NCBI GenBank assembly: GCA_024233345.1
Contig: JACKPT010000003.1
Span: forward strand, 182,133-246,132
Origin: Verrucomicrobiota bacterium
GTDB taxonomy: Bacteria > Verrucomicrobiota > Kiritimatiellia > CAIVKH01
DNA: 64,000 bases
Direction of reading: 5' to 3'
Positions within the stretch are counted from its first letter, which is position 1. Each line of letters begins with the position of its first letter. The notes beneath the pieces were generated by a model. That model did no database searches. It worked only from the letters and a program-made list of their open reading frames with translations, and was not told the origin of the DNA. Position numbers and translations under genes: made by a program. This document shows positions 23,897 to 33,844 of this stretch, piece after piece.

Positions 23897-26665
23897 TCAG
23901 CCTTTGAGCGCAGCCTGGGCGGCGGCGAGGCGGGCAATCGGAACCCGGAAGGGTGAGCAGCTCACATAGTTGAGTCCGGCCTTGTAGCAGAACTTCACGC
24001 TGGCGGGATCGCCGCCATGCTCACCGCAGATACCGCACTTGAGCCCGGGACGGGTTTCCCGCCCTTTGTGCACCGCCATATCAACCAATTGGCCGACCCC
24101 GGTGGTGTCGAGACTCTGGAACGGATCCAGCGGCAGGATCTTCTCATTGAGGTAATCCGGCAGGAAGCCACCGATATCGTCACGGCTGAATCCAAAGGTC
24201 ATCTGGGTCAGGTCATTCGTCCCGAAGCTGAAGAACTCCGCGGTGTCGGCGATCTGGTCGGCGACCAGAGCGGCACGGGGGACTTCAATCATCGTGCCGA
24301 CCATGTATTTCACCTTGGCCTTGCGAGCCTTGATGATGGCATCGGCGGTGGAGCGAATGATCTTCTCGCAGAAGTCGAGCTCGGTCTTGGAGCCCACGAG
24401 GGGGACCATGATTTCCGGGAGGACCTTGATCTTCTTCTTCTCGACATTACAGGCCGCCTCGATGATCGCGGTCGCCTGCATCTTGATCAATTCCGGGAAG
24501 GTGATCGACAACCGGCATCCACGATGACCAAGCATGGGGTTGAATTCCTTCAACTGCACCAGGCGCTCTTTGACCACGGCGCTGCTGACCTTCAGGCGTT
24601 TGGCCATCTCCACAATATCCTTTTCGCTGTGGGGAAGGAACTCGTGCAGCGGAGGATCCAGCAGGCGGATGGTGACCGGGAGGCCATCCAAGGCCTTGAA
24701 GATGCCTTCGAAGTCGCTGCGCTGGTACGGGAGCAATTTCTTGATCGCCGCTTCACGCCCCTTCACATCTTCCGCCATGATGAACTCGCGCACCGCCCAG
24801 ATACGGTCCCCTTCGAAGAACATGTGCTCGGTGCGGCAAAGGCCGATACCTTCCGCGCCGAAGGAGCGGGCAATCGCGGCATCCTTCGGGGTGTCGGCAT
24901 TGGTGCGGACATTCATCTTGCGATACTGGTCGGACCAGTCCGACACCTGCTTGTACAGCAGATAGATCGGATGCTTCTGGGCCGTCTTCTTACCGCTGAT
25001 GATCGCACTGACCACCGGGCTGGCTTCGGTTTCGATCTGACCGGTGTAGACCACCCCGGTGGAACCATTCAAGCTCAGCCAGTCGCCGGCCTTGAGGGTC
25101 TTGCCGCTGGCGGAAACCGTTTTCTTCTTGTAGTCGATTTTGAGCGCACCGGCGCCGACAATGCAGCACTTGCCCCACCCGCGGGCAACCACCGCCGCGT
25201 GGGAGGTCATCCCTCCGGTGGAGGTCAGGATTCCCTGGGCCGCCCACATGCCGCCGACATCTTCCGGGCTGGTTTCGTGACGGACAAGAATCAGCTTCGC
25301 ATGGGGATCCTTTTTGACCATCGCCTCGGCTTCATGGGCCTCGAACACGATCTGCCCCACCGCCGCCCCCGGCCCGGCCGGCAGCGCGGTAATGAAGGGA
25401 GTCGCCTTCTTCTCTTCCTTGGGATTGAAAATCGGGAACAGAAGCTGCTCGAGATCCTCGCCGGTCACCGTGGCCAAGGCCTCCTTGGCGGTGAGAATCT
25501 TATCCTGCTTCTTGTTGTCATAGTAGCTCTTGCCGGTGGCCATTTCCACCGCCCACCGAACCCCGGCGAGACCGGTGCGCTTGGCGTTGCGGGTCTGAAG
25601 CATCCACAACTTGCCCTGCTGAACCGTGAATTCCACATCCTGCGGATATTTGTAATGCCGCTCGAGCCGATCCATGATGCTGCACAGGTCCTTGTAGGCC
25701 GCCTTCCAGATCGCGTCTTTTTCCTTGGGCATGTCGTTCAGGTTCTTCGGGGTGCGGATACCCGCCACCACGTCTTCGCCCTGGGCATTGATCAGGTACT
25801 CGCCCATCGGCTCATTTTCACCGGAAGATCCATCCCGGGTGAACGCCACCCCGGTGCCGCAATCATCGCCCATGTTGCCAAAGACCATGGTGCAAATGTT
25901 CACCGCGGTGCCGAGCAGGCCGGTCACCTTGTTGATCTGGCGGTATTTTTCAGCCCGCTCGGAGTTCCACGAGTTGAAGACCGCCTGGATGGAGAGATCG
26001 AGCTGCTTCCACGGATCCTGCGGGAAGGGCGCCTTGACCTTCTGCTGATACACCCGCTCGTAAATCCCGCACAATTCCTTGAGCTGAGAGGCGGTAAGGT
26101 CGGTGTCGTTCTCGACCTTATACTTCTTCTTCAGCTTCTCCATTTCTACTTCAAAATCGTGGTGGGTCAACCCGGTGGTCGGCCCCATGACCACGTCACC
26201 AAACATGTCAATGAAGCGGCGATAGCAGTCCCAGGCCGCACGCTCATTGCCGGTCTGCTTGATGAAGCCCTGAACCGACTTGTCGGTCAGACCGAGGTTC
26301 AACACGGTGTCCATCATCCCGGGCATGGAAATCGCCGCGCCGGAGCGAACGGAAACCAGCAGCGGATCGTTGGGGTCACCCAGCTTCTTGCCCATCATCT
26401 TTTCGAGCTTGGCCAGCTTCTCCTTGACCTGCTCGGTCAAACCGGCGGGATACTTGCCGTTGTTTTTGCTGTAGTAGGCGCAGGCCTCGGTGGAAACGGT
26501 AAAACCGGGGGGCACCGGCAGTTCAGCAATCGCCATTTCGGCGAGGTTGGCGCCTTTGCCGCCCAGGATCGGCTTCATGGAAGTGCCACCCTCGGTGTGC
26601 TTCTTTCCAAACCCGTAAAAATACACGTATTGCTTGTTCATATTCGCTGTCGATTTCTTGGCCAT
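23897..26665 (-). CDS. ppdK: Pyruvate, phosphate dikinase
   Basis: A 922-residue enzyme interconverting pyruvate + ATP + Pi with PEP + AMP + PPi. The N-terminal ATP-grasp part starts YVYFYGFGKKHTEGG and LGGKGANLAEM. The swivelling phospho-His domain has GGMTSHAAVVARGWGKCC (His near residue 490). The C-terminal TIM barrel ends in GICGEHGGDP with the catalytic Cys. Length is normal for the family. The ATG at 26665 has AGGAGA upstream; an in-frame ATG at 26641 starts where most homologues do. In anaerobes this enzyme often supports PPi-based glycolysis or gluconeogenesis. Confidence 0.96.
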   Translation of the reverse strand: MAKKSTANMNKQYVYFYGFGKKHTEGGTSMKPILGGKGANLAEMAIAELPVPPGFTVSTEACAYYSKNNGKYPAGLTEQVKEKLAKLEKMMGKKLGDPNDPLLVSVRSGAAISMPGMMDTVLNLGLTDKSVQGFIKQTGNERAAWDCYRRFIDMFGDVVMGPTTGLTHHDFEVEMEKLKKKYKVENDTDLTASQLKELCGIYERVYQQKVKAPFPQDPWKQLDLSIQAVFNSWNSERAEKYRQINKVTGLLGTAVNICTMVFGNMGDDCGTGVAFTRDGSSGENEPMGEYLINAQGEDVVAGIRTPKNLNDMPKEKDAIWKAAYKDLCSIMDRLERHYKYPQDVEFTVQQGKLWMLQTRNAKRTGLAGVRWAVEMATGKSYYDNKKQDKILTAKEALATVTGEDLEQLLFPIFNPKEEKKATPFITALPAGPGAAVGQIVFEAHEAEAMVKKDPHAKLILVRHETSPEDVGGMWAAQGILTSTGGMTSHAAVVARGWGKCCIVGAGALKIDYKKKTVSASGKTLKAGDWLSLNGSTGVVYTGQIETEASPVVSAIISGKKTAQKHPIYLLYKQVSDWSDQYRKMNVRTNADTPKDAAIARSFGAEGIGLCRTEHMFFEGDRIWAVREFIMAEDVKGREAAIKKLLPYQRSDFEGIFKALDGLPVTIRLLDPPLHEFLPHSEKDIVEMAKRLKVSSAVVKERLVQLKEFNPMLGHRGCRLSITFPELIKMQATAIIEAACNVEKKKIKVLPEIMVPLVGSKTELDFCEKIIRSTADAIIKARKAKVKYMVGTMIEVPRAALVADQIADTAEFFSFGTNDLTQMTFGFSRDDIGGFLPDYLNEKILPLDPFQSLDTTGVGQLVDMAVHKGRETRPGLKCGICGEHGGDPASVKFCYKAGLNYVSCSPFRVPIARLAAAQAALKG

Positions 26666-26774
26666 GTCTGGTCTTCTCCTATGTGATTCTCGCAAAAACC
26701 CGTGCACTCTAACAAAGCGCCCCTTGCTGTCAAGCACACCCCATGCGCGGGGAGCCTTGCCAAACGGACACGAA

Positions 26775-27485
26775 ATGCCTATCACCGGTCCCATGGCGTC
26801 CCCAGAAACACCCCGGATCAGCCTTTGGCAGGTATCCCTCGACCTGCCCCCCCCGCACCTCCGGGTGTTTGCGGCGACCCTGTCGCCGGAAGAGCAGGCC
26901 CGAACCGCCCTACACCCCGACCCGGTCCAGCGGAACCGCGCCATCGCGGCCCGGGGTTGGGTCCGGGAACTACTTGGGGAGGCCACCGGGATCTCCCCCC
27001 ATGCCCTGTCTTTTCGCATCGATTCCCACGGAAAGCCCCATGTTTTGGATGCCTCGGTTTCCTTCAACCTGACCCACACCGGACCCCAGGCCCTGATGGC
27101 GATCGCCCCCGGCACACTTCCGGTCGGGGTGGATCTCGAGCGACTGGACAGAATCGTGCACCCCGCCCCGATCGTGCGGCGGTTTTTTTCGGAGAGGGAA
27201 ATCGCGGCTTTTGAAGCAATTCCCGAAGCGGAGCAAACCGGGACCTTTTTCCGGATGTGGACCCGCAAGGAGGCCTTCGTGAAGGGGTTGGGCGTGGGCA
27301 TTGCCGATCATCTGCGGCAATTCGATGTCGCAACCGGGGAGGCGGCCAATGGACTGGTGGAATCCCGGATTGGCGGGGAACCGGCCTCAGCCTGGTGCCT
27401 GCGGGATCTCAACGTCGTGCCGGGACATGCTGCGGCGATCGCGGTCCGGGCATCAACGTTCAGAATGGACATCATGCATCAGTGA
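26775..27485 (+). CDS. 4'-phosphopantetheinyl transferase (Sfp/AcpT type)
   Basis: A 236-residue enzyme that loads the phosphopantetheine arm of CoA onto carrier proteins. VGVDLERLDR carries the Mg-binding Asp and Glu, and FRMWTRKEAFVKGLGVGI the W-x-x-KEA-x-x-K motif. FNLTHTGPQALMA is the third conserved element. No polyketide or peptide synthetase is nearby, so the target is probably the fatty-acid carrier protein or a distant cluster. Start 26775 (or 26793) is not fixed by a clear ribosome-binding site. It is divergent from ppdK. Confidence 0.9.
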   Translation: MPITGPMASPETPRISLWQVSLDLPPPHLRVFAATLSPEEQARTALHPDPVQRNRAIAARGWVRELLGEATGISPHALSFRIDSHGKPHVLDASVSFNLTHTGPQALMAIAPGTLPVGVDLERLDRIVHPAPIVRRFFSEREIAAFEAIPEAEQTGTFFRMWTRKEAFVKGLGVGIADHLRQFDVATGEAANGLVESRIGGEPASAWCLRDLNVVPGHAAAIAVRASTFRMDIMHQ

Positions 27486-27501
27486 TGTTGCACGGTTGGG
27501 G

Positions 27502-28332
27502 TTACCAGGAGTATTCCCTGAAATTCTCCCGGGGATTTCCGTCGATTCTCAGAATCCCAATCAATTGCAGAGTCTCGTTGTTTAATGGATAAAAAACGGT
27601 GAAGTCCCGGGCTTGATTCAGCCGCTCAAGGTCTTTCGAGGAGCCGGTAAAGGAAGCCGCCATCCCCTTTTCAAACTCCTTCGCCGCATAGAACCGGGCA
27701 AACCCATCCTCCGCCCGATACTCCCGCCATGCGGTATATCCCCACAGGGCAGAGGGTTCATCCGGATCTGGAAGATACACGGTCGACCGCTGAATAAAGG
27801 ACAGATTATCGAGGCTTCTGATGATCTGGTACAAACCCTCGGGCACCCGGGCACGGGGCGGGCCGCCCAATTCCCCCACCAAACCAGCCAATCTGGGGCC
27901 AAAGATTTCCAATTGTTCGCGAGCAACTTGCTCAAATACCTGCTGTCGGTGCCGCAACACCAGAACATTCAGGGTACCGCAAAGGGTGACAAGGGCCAGT
28001 AGCCCGATCAGGCTACTCAATATCACTTTGGCATAGGCGCCACGACTGGCCTCGGTGACTGGCTCTGCGGATACCTGAAGACGGCGGAAGGCGGCGACCA
28101 CTTCCTGAACACCGATCACAAACGTCATCGCTACACCGATCCCGGCAAGCGCGAGACAGGATCCAAAAAGCCCATACAGCACCGCCTCCACACGGGGGCT
28201 GAACAGATCCCACTGCAAGGCGGCATTAAAGATGCCGAGCACCAGTAATACCGCAGCCACGGATAGTAACGCTACCGTGGTTCGCACCGCCAATGTCAGG
28301 GAGCGAATTTTTACGGAAGATTTAGAATGCAT
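27502..28332 (-). CDS. Membrane protein of unknown function
   Basis: A 276-residue protein with three predicted membrane helices (about 18-40, 52-77 and 107-130). A roughly 140-residue soluble C-terminal part follows (LNVLVLRHRQQVFEQVAREQ onward). I do not recognise the family. AGGAG lies 7 nt before the ATG, and the gene starts 4 bp after the end of the glycosyltransferase gene, so it belongs to the envelope operon running from 31781. A role in envelope sensing or polysaccharide handling is possible from context only. Confidence 0.65.
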   Translation of the reverse strand: MHSKSSVKIRSLTLAVRTTVALLSVAAVLLVLGIFNAALQWDLFSPRVEAVLYGLFGSCLALAGIGVAMTFVIGVQEVVAAFRRLQVSAEPVTEASRGAYAKVILSSLIGLLALVTLCGTLNVLVLRHRQQVFEQVAREQLEIFGPRLAGLVGELGGPPRARVPEGLYQIIRSLDNLSFIQRSTVYLPDPDEPSALWGYTAWREYRAEDGFARFYAAKEFEKGMAASFTGSSKDLERLNQARDFTVFYPLNNETLQLIGILRIDGNPRENFREYSW

Positions 28333-28336
28333 CTGT

Positions 28337-29491
28337 TTACTCCTGTGGGTGAAGTTTTTTTCCGTGATCGACCGACAACAAGATCTGTTCCACTTTTTCC
28401 AGTGCGCCGGTGAGGGTGTTTTGCCCAGCGGTTGCGCGGGCGGCTTGCTGCGCGGCGGGGAGGTGTGCCGGATCGACCAGGTGCAGCAGGCCTTCTGCGA
28501 GTGCTTCGAACTGATCGGCATCATCGACAACCCAGCCGTCCAAACCATGGTGCAGCACCTCGTGCCCGCCATTGGTTCGGGTGGTTATCACCGGCAAGCC
28601 ATACCCGAGGGCTTCAACCGTGACATTGGCAAAGGGGTCAAAGTAGGAGGGAAACAGCAGGAGGTCCGAGGCGGTATACAGTTCCCGCGCTGAATAGGTT
28701 TCTCCGGAAAAGATCACCCGGTCACCGATACCGAGGCGATGGGCGAGGCGCTCAAAAGGCGAACTCCGGTCGCGGCCTGCGACCAGGAACCGAAGGCCGG
28801 GCCGACTTTCTGCGGCGAGGGCGAAAGCCCGCAAAGCCGGATCGAGCCCTTTGCGGCGAAAACCATGCCCGATAAACAGCACCGTCACAGCATCGACTGG
28901 CAACCCCATCCGGGCGCGCAGAGCCGATCGCGACGGGAGCGGCCGCGCGGGAGGCTCCGTCCCGTTGTGGACCACACTCAACTTGGCGGCCACCTCGGGA
29001 AAGTCGCGAGTCAGATGACCACCGGTGTAGCGGGAGTTGGTGATCAGCACCTTCAATCGTGGCGAGGTCATGGACTGCCGTTCGGCATGAAGATCAAAAA
29101 CCCGTTTCGGGGTGAGATACTGAAGCCAGGATCCCACCCATTGCCCCAGCGGGTCAAATTTTGCGTGCACCCGCCAATACTCCCGCTCCGATCCGCCGCC
29201 GGGACGAATGACATCGGCATGCCAGACCTTCTGCTCGCCCCAGGTCACCCCATCGGTGACCTGGTCGAGGGCCCGCGACAGCACCCGCCCGGTCAGCCAG
29301 TCACGACAGAATCGGGGCATGAATTTCGGCGGGGAAAGCAGGATCAACTCCACGCCCGGCTTGGGCTCACCGGACAAGGCAAACACCCGCACGGTGTGGC
29401 CGCGATCCCGGAGAAATTCCGCCAGCGCCATGGAAAATTTTTCCGCCCCCCCTTTGGGTTCAAAGTACCGAACCCCCATCGTCACCTTCAT
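28337..29491 (-). CDS. GT4-family glycosyltransferase (LPS-core-like)
   Basis: A 384-residue GT-B enzyme. VRYFEPKGGAEKFSMALAEFL at the N-terminus is like LPS-core transferases of the WaaG type. VVHNGTEPP, FIGHGFRRKGLDPAL and FPSYFDPFANVTVEALGYGLPV form the donor domain; the usual EGF is replaced by DPF, as in some core transferases. The start overlaps the stop of the gene upstream (ATGA). It likely adds a sugar to lipid A-core or another envelope glycan. Confidence 0.86.
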   Translation of the reverse strand: MKVTMGVRYFEPKGGAEKFSMALAEFLRDRGHTVRVFALSGEPKPGVELILLSPPKFMPRFCRDWLTGRVLSRALDQVTDGVTWGEQKVWHADVIRPGGGSEREYWRVHAKFDPLGQWVGSWLQYLTPKRVFDLHAERQSMTSPRLKVLITNSRYTGGHLTRDFPEVAAKLSVVHNGTEPPARPLPSRSALRARMGLPVDAVTVLFIGHGFRRKGLDPALRAFALAAESRPGLRFLVAGRDRSSPFERLAHRLGIGDRVIFSGETYSARELYTASDLLLFPSYFDPFANVTVEALGYGLPVITTRTNGGHEVLHHGLDGWVVDDADQFEALAEGLLHLVDPAHLPAAQQAARATAGQNTLTGALEKVEQILLSVDHGKKLHPQE

Positions 29492-31137
29492 CGCCGGCTC
29501 CCCTGCTTCAACAGGACCCGGGGGCGGCGGCCATCGTGAAAAGACAGGACCGGCTGATACCCCAGCGACGCGGCCACACCGCGCACCTCCTCCAGGTCAT
29601 CGCGGGCGAGCAGATAGTCGGGCCGGGATTCCAGTCCGGCCAGCGCGGCTGGATCCAGCGGCGGAATCACCCGCTGCATGTAGAAGAAAAATTTTTCATC
29701 CGGCTCATGCTCGGTCCACCACGCCTCCGCAGGCTTGAGGTAGGCTATGGTCGCACCTGTCGTGATCGCATGGATCTCCTCGGTGACCGCGCGATAGCGA
29801 TAGTGTCCATGATGCGAACGCTCGTAGCCATGTTGAAGCATCCCGCCGAGAATACTCATCCATAAGGCGGTCCATACTGCCCCGGATGAATATCGGGCCG
29901 CACGCCCTGCCCGGTGAATCATCACCGCAGCCATCAGAGCGACCAGCGTCCCCCCGAGGATCACCCACGGAGATAACCCAACAATTTCCCATGCATCGAT
30001 CCACCCCTTCGAGATCCACACGGGCTGTCCGAGAACAAATCCCGCGATCATAGGAGCGGCGAGGGTGAGCAGCCATGCATGAACCGCGAAAAGGCCCCGG
30101 GCGAGCCGCGAGGTCTTTCCATCCGATGCCAGTAGAAAGGCCCCAATCCACAGGGCCATCGCGGGCAGGATGGGTACAATGTACCGCTGCTGCTTTGCCC
30201 CGGGAATGGACATCAAAACAAACACCGTCAACGCCCAGACCGCAGCCATCCACCCGGTGCCGCGAGGTCGCTTGCCCAACGATGGAATCAGGGCCAGCGT
30301 CCATGGGAAAACCAACCCCAGCAAACCCAGATAGTACCAGAACGGTTGGTTCTCTTCCCGCCGGGCAAGATATTCGGTCGCCAGATTCGCCTTCAAGTCG
30401 CGAACCGTCATCGCAATGTAGCTGTACCAGGGGGCCGCGACCAGGAACGCAACCAGTACCAGAAAGAGCAGTCCCAGCAGCCTTCGGCCCACCGGCAAGC
30501 GCACCGAAGGCAACCAGACCATCAGCAACAACGGGGCAATGGTGAACAACAGCGCGACCGGCCCCTTGGTCAACAGCGCCAGCCCGAGGAAAACACCGGC
30601 CAAGCACCACCACCCCACTCCGCGTGATCCCCTTCCCATCAGCGCCTGAAGGGCCGCAGCCATGCAAAGCGTGGTCCAGGCCATCAGGTGTGTGTCATAG
30701 GTTGCCACACTGGTTTGCTTGAGCGTGATGAACATGGTGCCAAAGATCAGCGGCGCCAAAAAAGACAGGGCACGCCCGCCAAGCAGGTTTCCCGCCCATG
30801 CAGTAGCGCACAGGGTCAGGATCACCATGACAAATCCCACCCAGCGGGCACGGTAGAGCAGTACATCCGGAGTGGCTGTCTCCCGGCTCAGACCGGTCCA
30901 GGCGGCAAGGTTGGCCCACACCACCAGAGGCGGCTTGTGGATGCGTGGGCGCTCATTCCAACTCGGAACCAGCCAGGCATCAGCCTCACCCTCCTGCAAC
31001 CGCATCCAGGTAAACTGACTGGAGGCCACGGAAAGCACTTCCATGTGGGCGGTGGTATCGGACCGGGAGACCGACCCCACCAGCCCGGGCAGGCTGATCG
31101 CGAGGGCCAGCACCATCCCCAACCACCCCGTCTTCAT
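29488..31137 (-). CDS. GT-C membrane glycosyltransferase (PMT/ArnT-like)
   Basis: A 549-residue protein with 10-12 membrane segments. The first periplasmic loop has RSDTTAHMEVLS and PRIHKPPLVVWANLAAW, the P-x-x-x-KPPL-x-x-W signature of ArnT/PMT-2 transferases. TKGPVALLF and AAPWYSYIA follow. Such enzymes move a sugar from polyprenyl phosphate to lipid A or protein on the periplasmic face. The ATG at 31137 overlaps the methyltransferase stop. Confidence 0.88.
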   Translation of the reverse strand: MKTGWLGMVLALAISLPGLVGSVSRSDTTAHMEVLSVASSQFTWMRLQEGEADAWLVPSWNERPRIHKPPLVVWANLAAWTGLSRETATPDVLLYRARWVGFVMVILTLCATAWAGNLLGGRALSFLAPLIFGTMFITLKQTSVATYDTHLMAWTTLCMAAALQALMGRGSRGVGWWCLAGVFLGLALLTKGPVALLFTIAPLLLMVWLPSVRLPVGRRLLGLLFLVLVAFLVAAPWYSYIAMTVRDLKANLATEYLARREENQPFWYYLGLLGLVFPWTLALIPSLGKRPRGTGWMAAVWALTVFVLMSIPGAKQQRYIVPILPAMALWIGAFLLASDGKTSRLARGLFAVHAWLLTLAAPMIAGFVLGQPVWISKGWIDAWEIVGLSPWVILGGTLVALMAAVMIHRAGRAARYSSGAVWTALWMSILGGMLQHGYERSHHGHYRYRAVTEEIHAITTGATIAYLKPAEAWWTEHEPDEKFFFYMQRVIPPLDPAALAGLESRPDYLLARDDLEEVRGVAASLGYQPVLSFHDGRRPRVLLKQGSRR

Positions 31138-31781
31138 GCCGCAGTTGCCGGAGCCAGCACCGCCCAATAGGTCTGGCAATAACGATTTTGATAGCGCTCA
31201 CCGGGATACCGAAGCTGACGGGCCGCGCGCAACAGCCCGGCCTTGGGTTTTTCCGCCGCAAATCGCTCCACCACGCCAAACCCATCGCGGGCGGCCCGGT
31301 TCAGGACAAAGGCGTCGATCTGGGAGATGCTGAAAAACCACTTGTGCCGATCGAGGGGGCGGTCCAGCCACAGGCCATAATGTTCGAAAGAGCCGCGACC
31401 CTTTTCGATGGGGCGCCGGGCATCGCGCCACGCATTGGGCAGAGACAGGATCACATAGTCTTTCGCCACCCGCAGCAGTTCATCGAACATCGCGTGGAGA
31501 TTGTCCAGATGCTCAAGCACATCCGCGCACAAAACACAGGACCAAGTGTGATCATCAAACGGCAGGCGGGTACAGGTCTCCAGGTTGATCCGTTGGTCGG
31601 GGTTGCCGGCAATATCCACCCCGTGGTAGCGGATATCAGCAAGGATGTCCCGCAGCGGTGCCTCGTAACAGCCGACATCCAGAACCCCCCCCGGCAGATA
31701 ACGGGCAAAGCGCTGGGCGACAAACCGGCTCCGTTCATCACGGGTGCGGTAGGGTATGGTTTCAATGGGCAGTGCTTTCAT
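31134..31781 (-). CDS. SAM-dependent methyltransferase (class I)
   Basis: A 215-residue methyltransferase. GGVLDVGCYEAPL is motif I, HGVDIAG the acidic end of strand 2, and VLCADVLEHLDN motif II. It is first in an ATGA-coupled operon with two glycosyltransferases, so its likely substrate is an envelope sugar or lipid-linked intermediate (inference from context). Confidence 0.85.
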   Translation of the reverse strand: MKALPIETIPYRTRDERSRFVAQRFARYLPGGVLDVGCYEAPLRDILADIRYHGVDIAGNPDQRINLETCTRLPFDDHTWSCVLCADVLEHLDNLHAMFDELLRVAKDYVILSLPNAWRDARRPIEKGRGSFEHYGLWLDRPLDRHKWFFSISQIDAFVLNRAARDGFGVVERFAAEKPKAGLLRAARQLRYPGERYQNRYCQTYWAVLAPATAA

Positions 31782-31835
31782 GTTGCAGGCAGCGTATCGG
31801 TCATTGGGATTCCCTTCCAGACTGAAGTGTCGGCC

Positions 31836-33494
31836 TCAAACCAGACGAGAGGCTTCGGCAAGGCATTCATCGAACCGGACAAAAATCCGGTTCGAGCCGA
31901 TACTCTGCAGGAATCCGCTCTGCGTCATCACTTCCAGGGGCTGGGGGTTCACCCCGGAGAGCAGGAGGATGGTATCCGCTTTCCGGCATTTCATCAGGAC
32001 ATCCTCCAGTGCATTCAACCCGGTGGCATCCATGACCGGGACATGACGCATCCGGAGAATCAATACCTTGGTGGGTTTTTCAAGGTGGCGCATCTCCTCC
32101 CGGAACCGGTCGGCGGCCCCAAAGAAGAAGGGACCCTGAATCTCAAAGACCTCCACCCCCTCGGGAACCTTGGCTCCGTCGTCGCGATCCAGATCGTCGT
32201 CCGCTTCATCCTCAAGTTCCCGGGTGACAAATCCGATCTGGGTCACCTCGGACATTCGCTTCATGAACAGGAACGCCGCCATAACCAATCCCACCTCGAT
32301 TGCCACCACGAGGTCGACCAGCACGGTCAGGCCAAAGGTGGACATCAGCACCAGAAAATCGCTCTTCGGCCCCTTGAACATCTTCAACAACAAATGCCAC
32401 TCGCCCATATTGATCGCCACCCGCATCAGGATGGCCGCGAGCACCGGCATGGGAATCAGGGAGGCCCAGTCCCCCACCGCCATCATGATCAGCAGCAGGG
32501 TCACCGCATGCACCATCCCGCTGACCGGAGTGATGCCGCCGTTGCGAATATTGGTCGCGGTACGGGCAATGGCCCCGGTTGCGGGAATTCCGAGAAACAG
32601 CGGCGAGGCGAGATTGGCAATTCCCTGGGCGACCAGCTCCATATTGGACCGATGGCGGCGACCGGTCATGCCATCCGCAACCACCGCCGACAGCAGCGAT
32701 TCGATGCCCGCGAGCATCGCGATGGCAAACGCGGTCGGGGCCACCTGCCGAACCAGGTCCCAGTGAAAAACCGGCAGGGATGGCATGGGCAGGGAAGACG
32801 GTACCGAACCATAGCGGCTGCCAATCGTCTCCACCGGCAGGTGGCCATAGTGCACAATCACCGTGGCCAGCACGATCACCAGCAGGGAACCGGGAACCCG
32901 GGAGCTGATCTTTGGCCAGAAGGTGAGCAGTAGAAACGAGCCCACCCCCAACAGCGCCGCCGCCGGGGTCCAACTGCCGATGGCCCCCTGATAGGCTTCA
33001 AGCTTCCCGAGAAATTCCGCTGGCAATGTGCCCATGGACAGTCCGAGAAAATCTTTGATCTGGCCGGTAAAGATGATGACGGCAATCCCGCTGGTGAACC
33101 CGACGGTGACCGGGTAGGGAATGAACTTGATCGCCCCGCCCAATCCGGCCAACCCCATTGCCACCAAAAGCAACCCGGCCATCATCGTGGCCACCGCAAG
33201 CCCTTCATAACCGAAGTGCTGCACGGTGGTGTAGACCAGCACAATAAACGCCCCGGTCGGTCCGCCGATCTGCACCCGGCTGCCACTGAACAGCGCAATC
33301 AGAAACCCACCGATCACCGCAGTATACAACCCCTGCTCCGGCTTCACTCCGGAAGCAATCGCGAGGGCAATCGACAGGGGAAGCGCAACAATCCCCACGA
33401 TAATCCCCGCCATTAAATCCTTAAGAAAGAACTTTCCCGAGTACCCCTCGCGAAGAACCGTGACAAATTTGGGCTCCAGTTGTCGGTTTGACAT
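31836..33494 (-). CDS. SulP-family anion transporter with STAS domain
   Basis: A 552-residue permease of the SulP/SLC26 family (sulfate, bicarbonate or other anions). AGIIVGIVALPLSIALAIASG and GPTGAFIVLVYTTVQ lie in the transport domain. GIANLASPLFLGIPATGAIART is the most conserved core motif. The STAS domain fills roughly residues 435-545 (VEVFEIQGPFFFGAADRF, RMRHVPVMDATGLNAL). The start is uncertain (33494, or 33530 in frame). The ion carried cannot be told. Confidence 0.9.
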   Translation of the reverse strand: MSNRQLEPKFVTVLREGYSGKFFLKDLMAGIIVGIVALPLSIALAIASGVKPEQGLYTAVIGGFLIALFSGSRVQIGGPTGAFIVLVYTTVQHFGYEGLAVATMMAGLLLVAMGLAGLGGAIKFIPYPVTVGFTSGIAVIIFTGQIKDFLGLSMGTLPAEFLGKLEAYQGAIGSWTPAAALLGVGSFLLLTFWPKISSRVPGSLLVIVLATVIVHYGHLPVETIGSRYGSVPSSLPMPSLPVFHWDLVRQVAPTAFAIAMLAGIESLLSAVVADGMTGRRHRSNMELVAQGIANLASPLFLGIPATGAIARTATNIRNGGITPVSGMVHAVTLLLIMMAVGDWASLIPMPVLAAILMRVAINMGEWHLLLKMFKGPKSDFLVLMSTFGLTVLVDLVVAIEVGLVMAAFLFMKRMSEVTQIGFVTRELEDEADDDLDRDDGAKVPEGVEVFEIQGPFFFGAADRFREEMRHLEKPTKVLILRMRHVPVMDATGLNALEDVLMKCRKADTILLLSGVNPQPLEVMTQSGFLQSIGSNRIFVRFDECLAEASRLV

Positions 33495-33844
33495 GACCGG
33501 GAACGATAGATCCCCCCCACCCAATGTCACGGGAAATTCTATAGAGCGGTGTTTTCTGGAAAAAGGTGTCTGGGTTCAGGTTACAGTGAGACGTATGCAT
33601 CCGCTTCCTCGTCATACGCAACCACCCCGATCCCCGCCGGCGGTCATGGTATGGCTAGGTTTGGAAACGGCCTGAAATCGCCACGAAAAGGCACAAGAGG
33701 GCAAGCGACCCCTCTTCATCGTAATCCTAATTGATTCAACGGATTACGATTACGATGACGATTAGGATTACGAGAAAGAAAGCCACCTCACTCCGATATC
33801 CAGGCAAATTGACATATGCGCATACAATCTGTATGTTTATATGC
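33495..33844. other. Intergenic region before the first toxin-antitoxin pair
   Basis: About 350 bp without a credible gene. It contains a degenerate copy of a TCAGGT(T/A)AC repeat (33563-33590). A 12-bp inverted repeat, CGTAATCCTAAT/ATTAGGATTACG (33720-33731 and 33761-33772), encloses an AT-rich, GATTACG-repeating stretch. The vapB promoter lies at the right end. Base composition drops sharply here, marking entry into accessory DNA. Confidence 0.6.
33809..33837 (+). promoter_or_regulatory. vapBC promoter and operator (first pair)
   Basis: TTGACA (33809-33814), a 17-bp spacer and TATGTT (33832-33837), with the ATG starting 7 nt later, so the transcript is probably leaderless. A 15-bp palindrome, CATACA-ATC-TGTATG (33821-33835), overlaps the spacer and -10 and is the likely VapB operator. 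Confidence 0.7.

Noticed and set aside
24017..26686. 889-residue open frame on the plus strand opposite ppdK
   Set aside because: It is antisense to a certain ppdK gene. Its composition (many His, Arg and Gly) is that of a shadow frame in GC-rich DNA and it has no recognisable domain.
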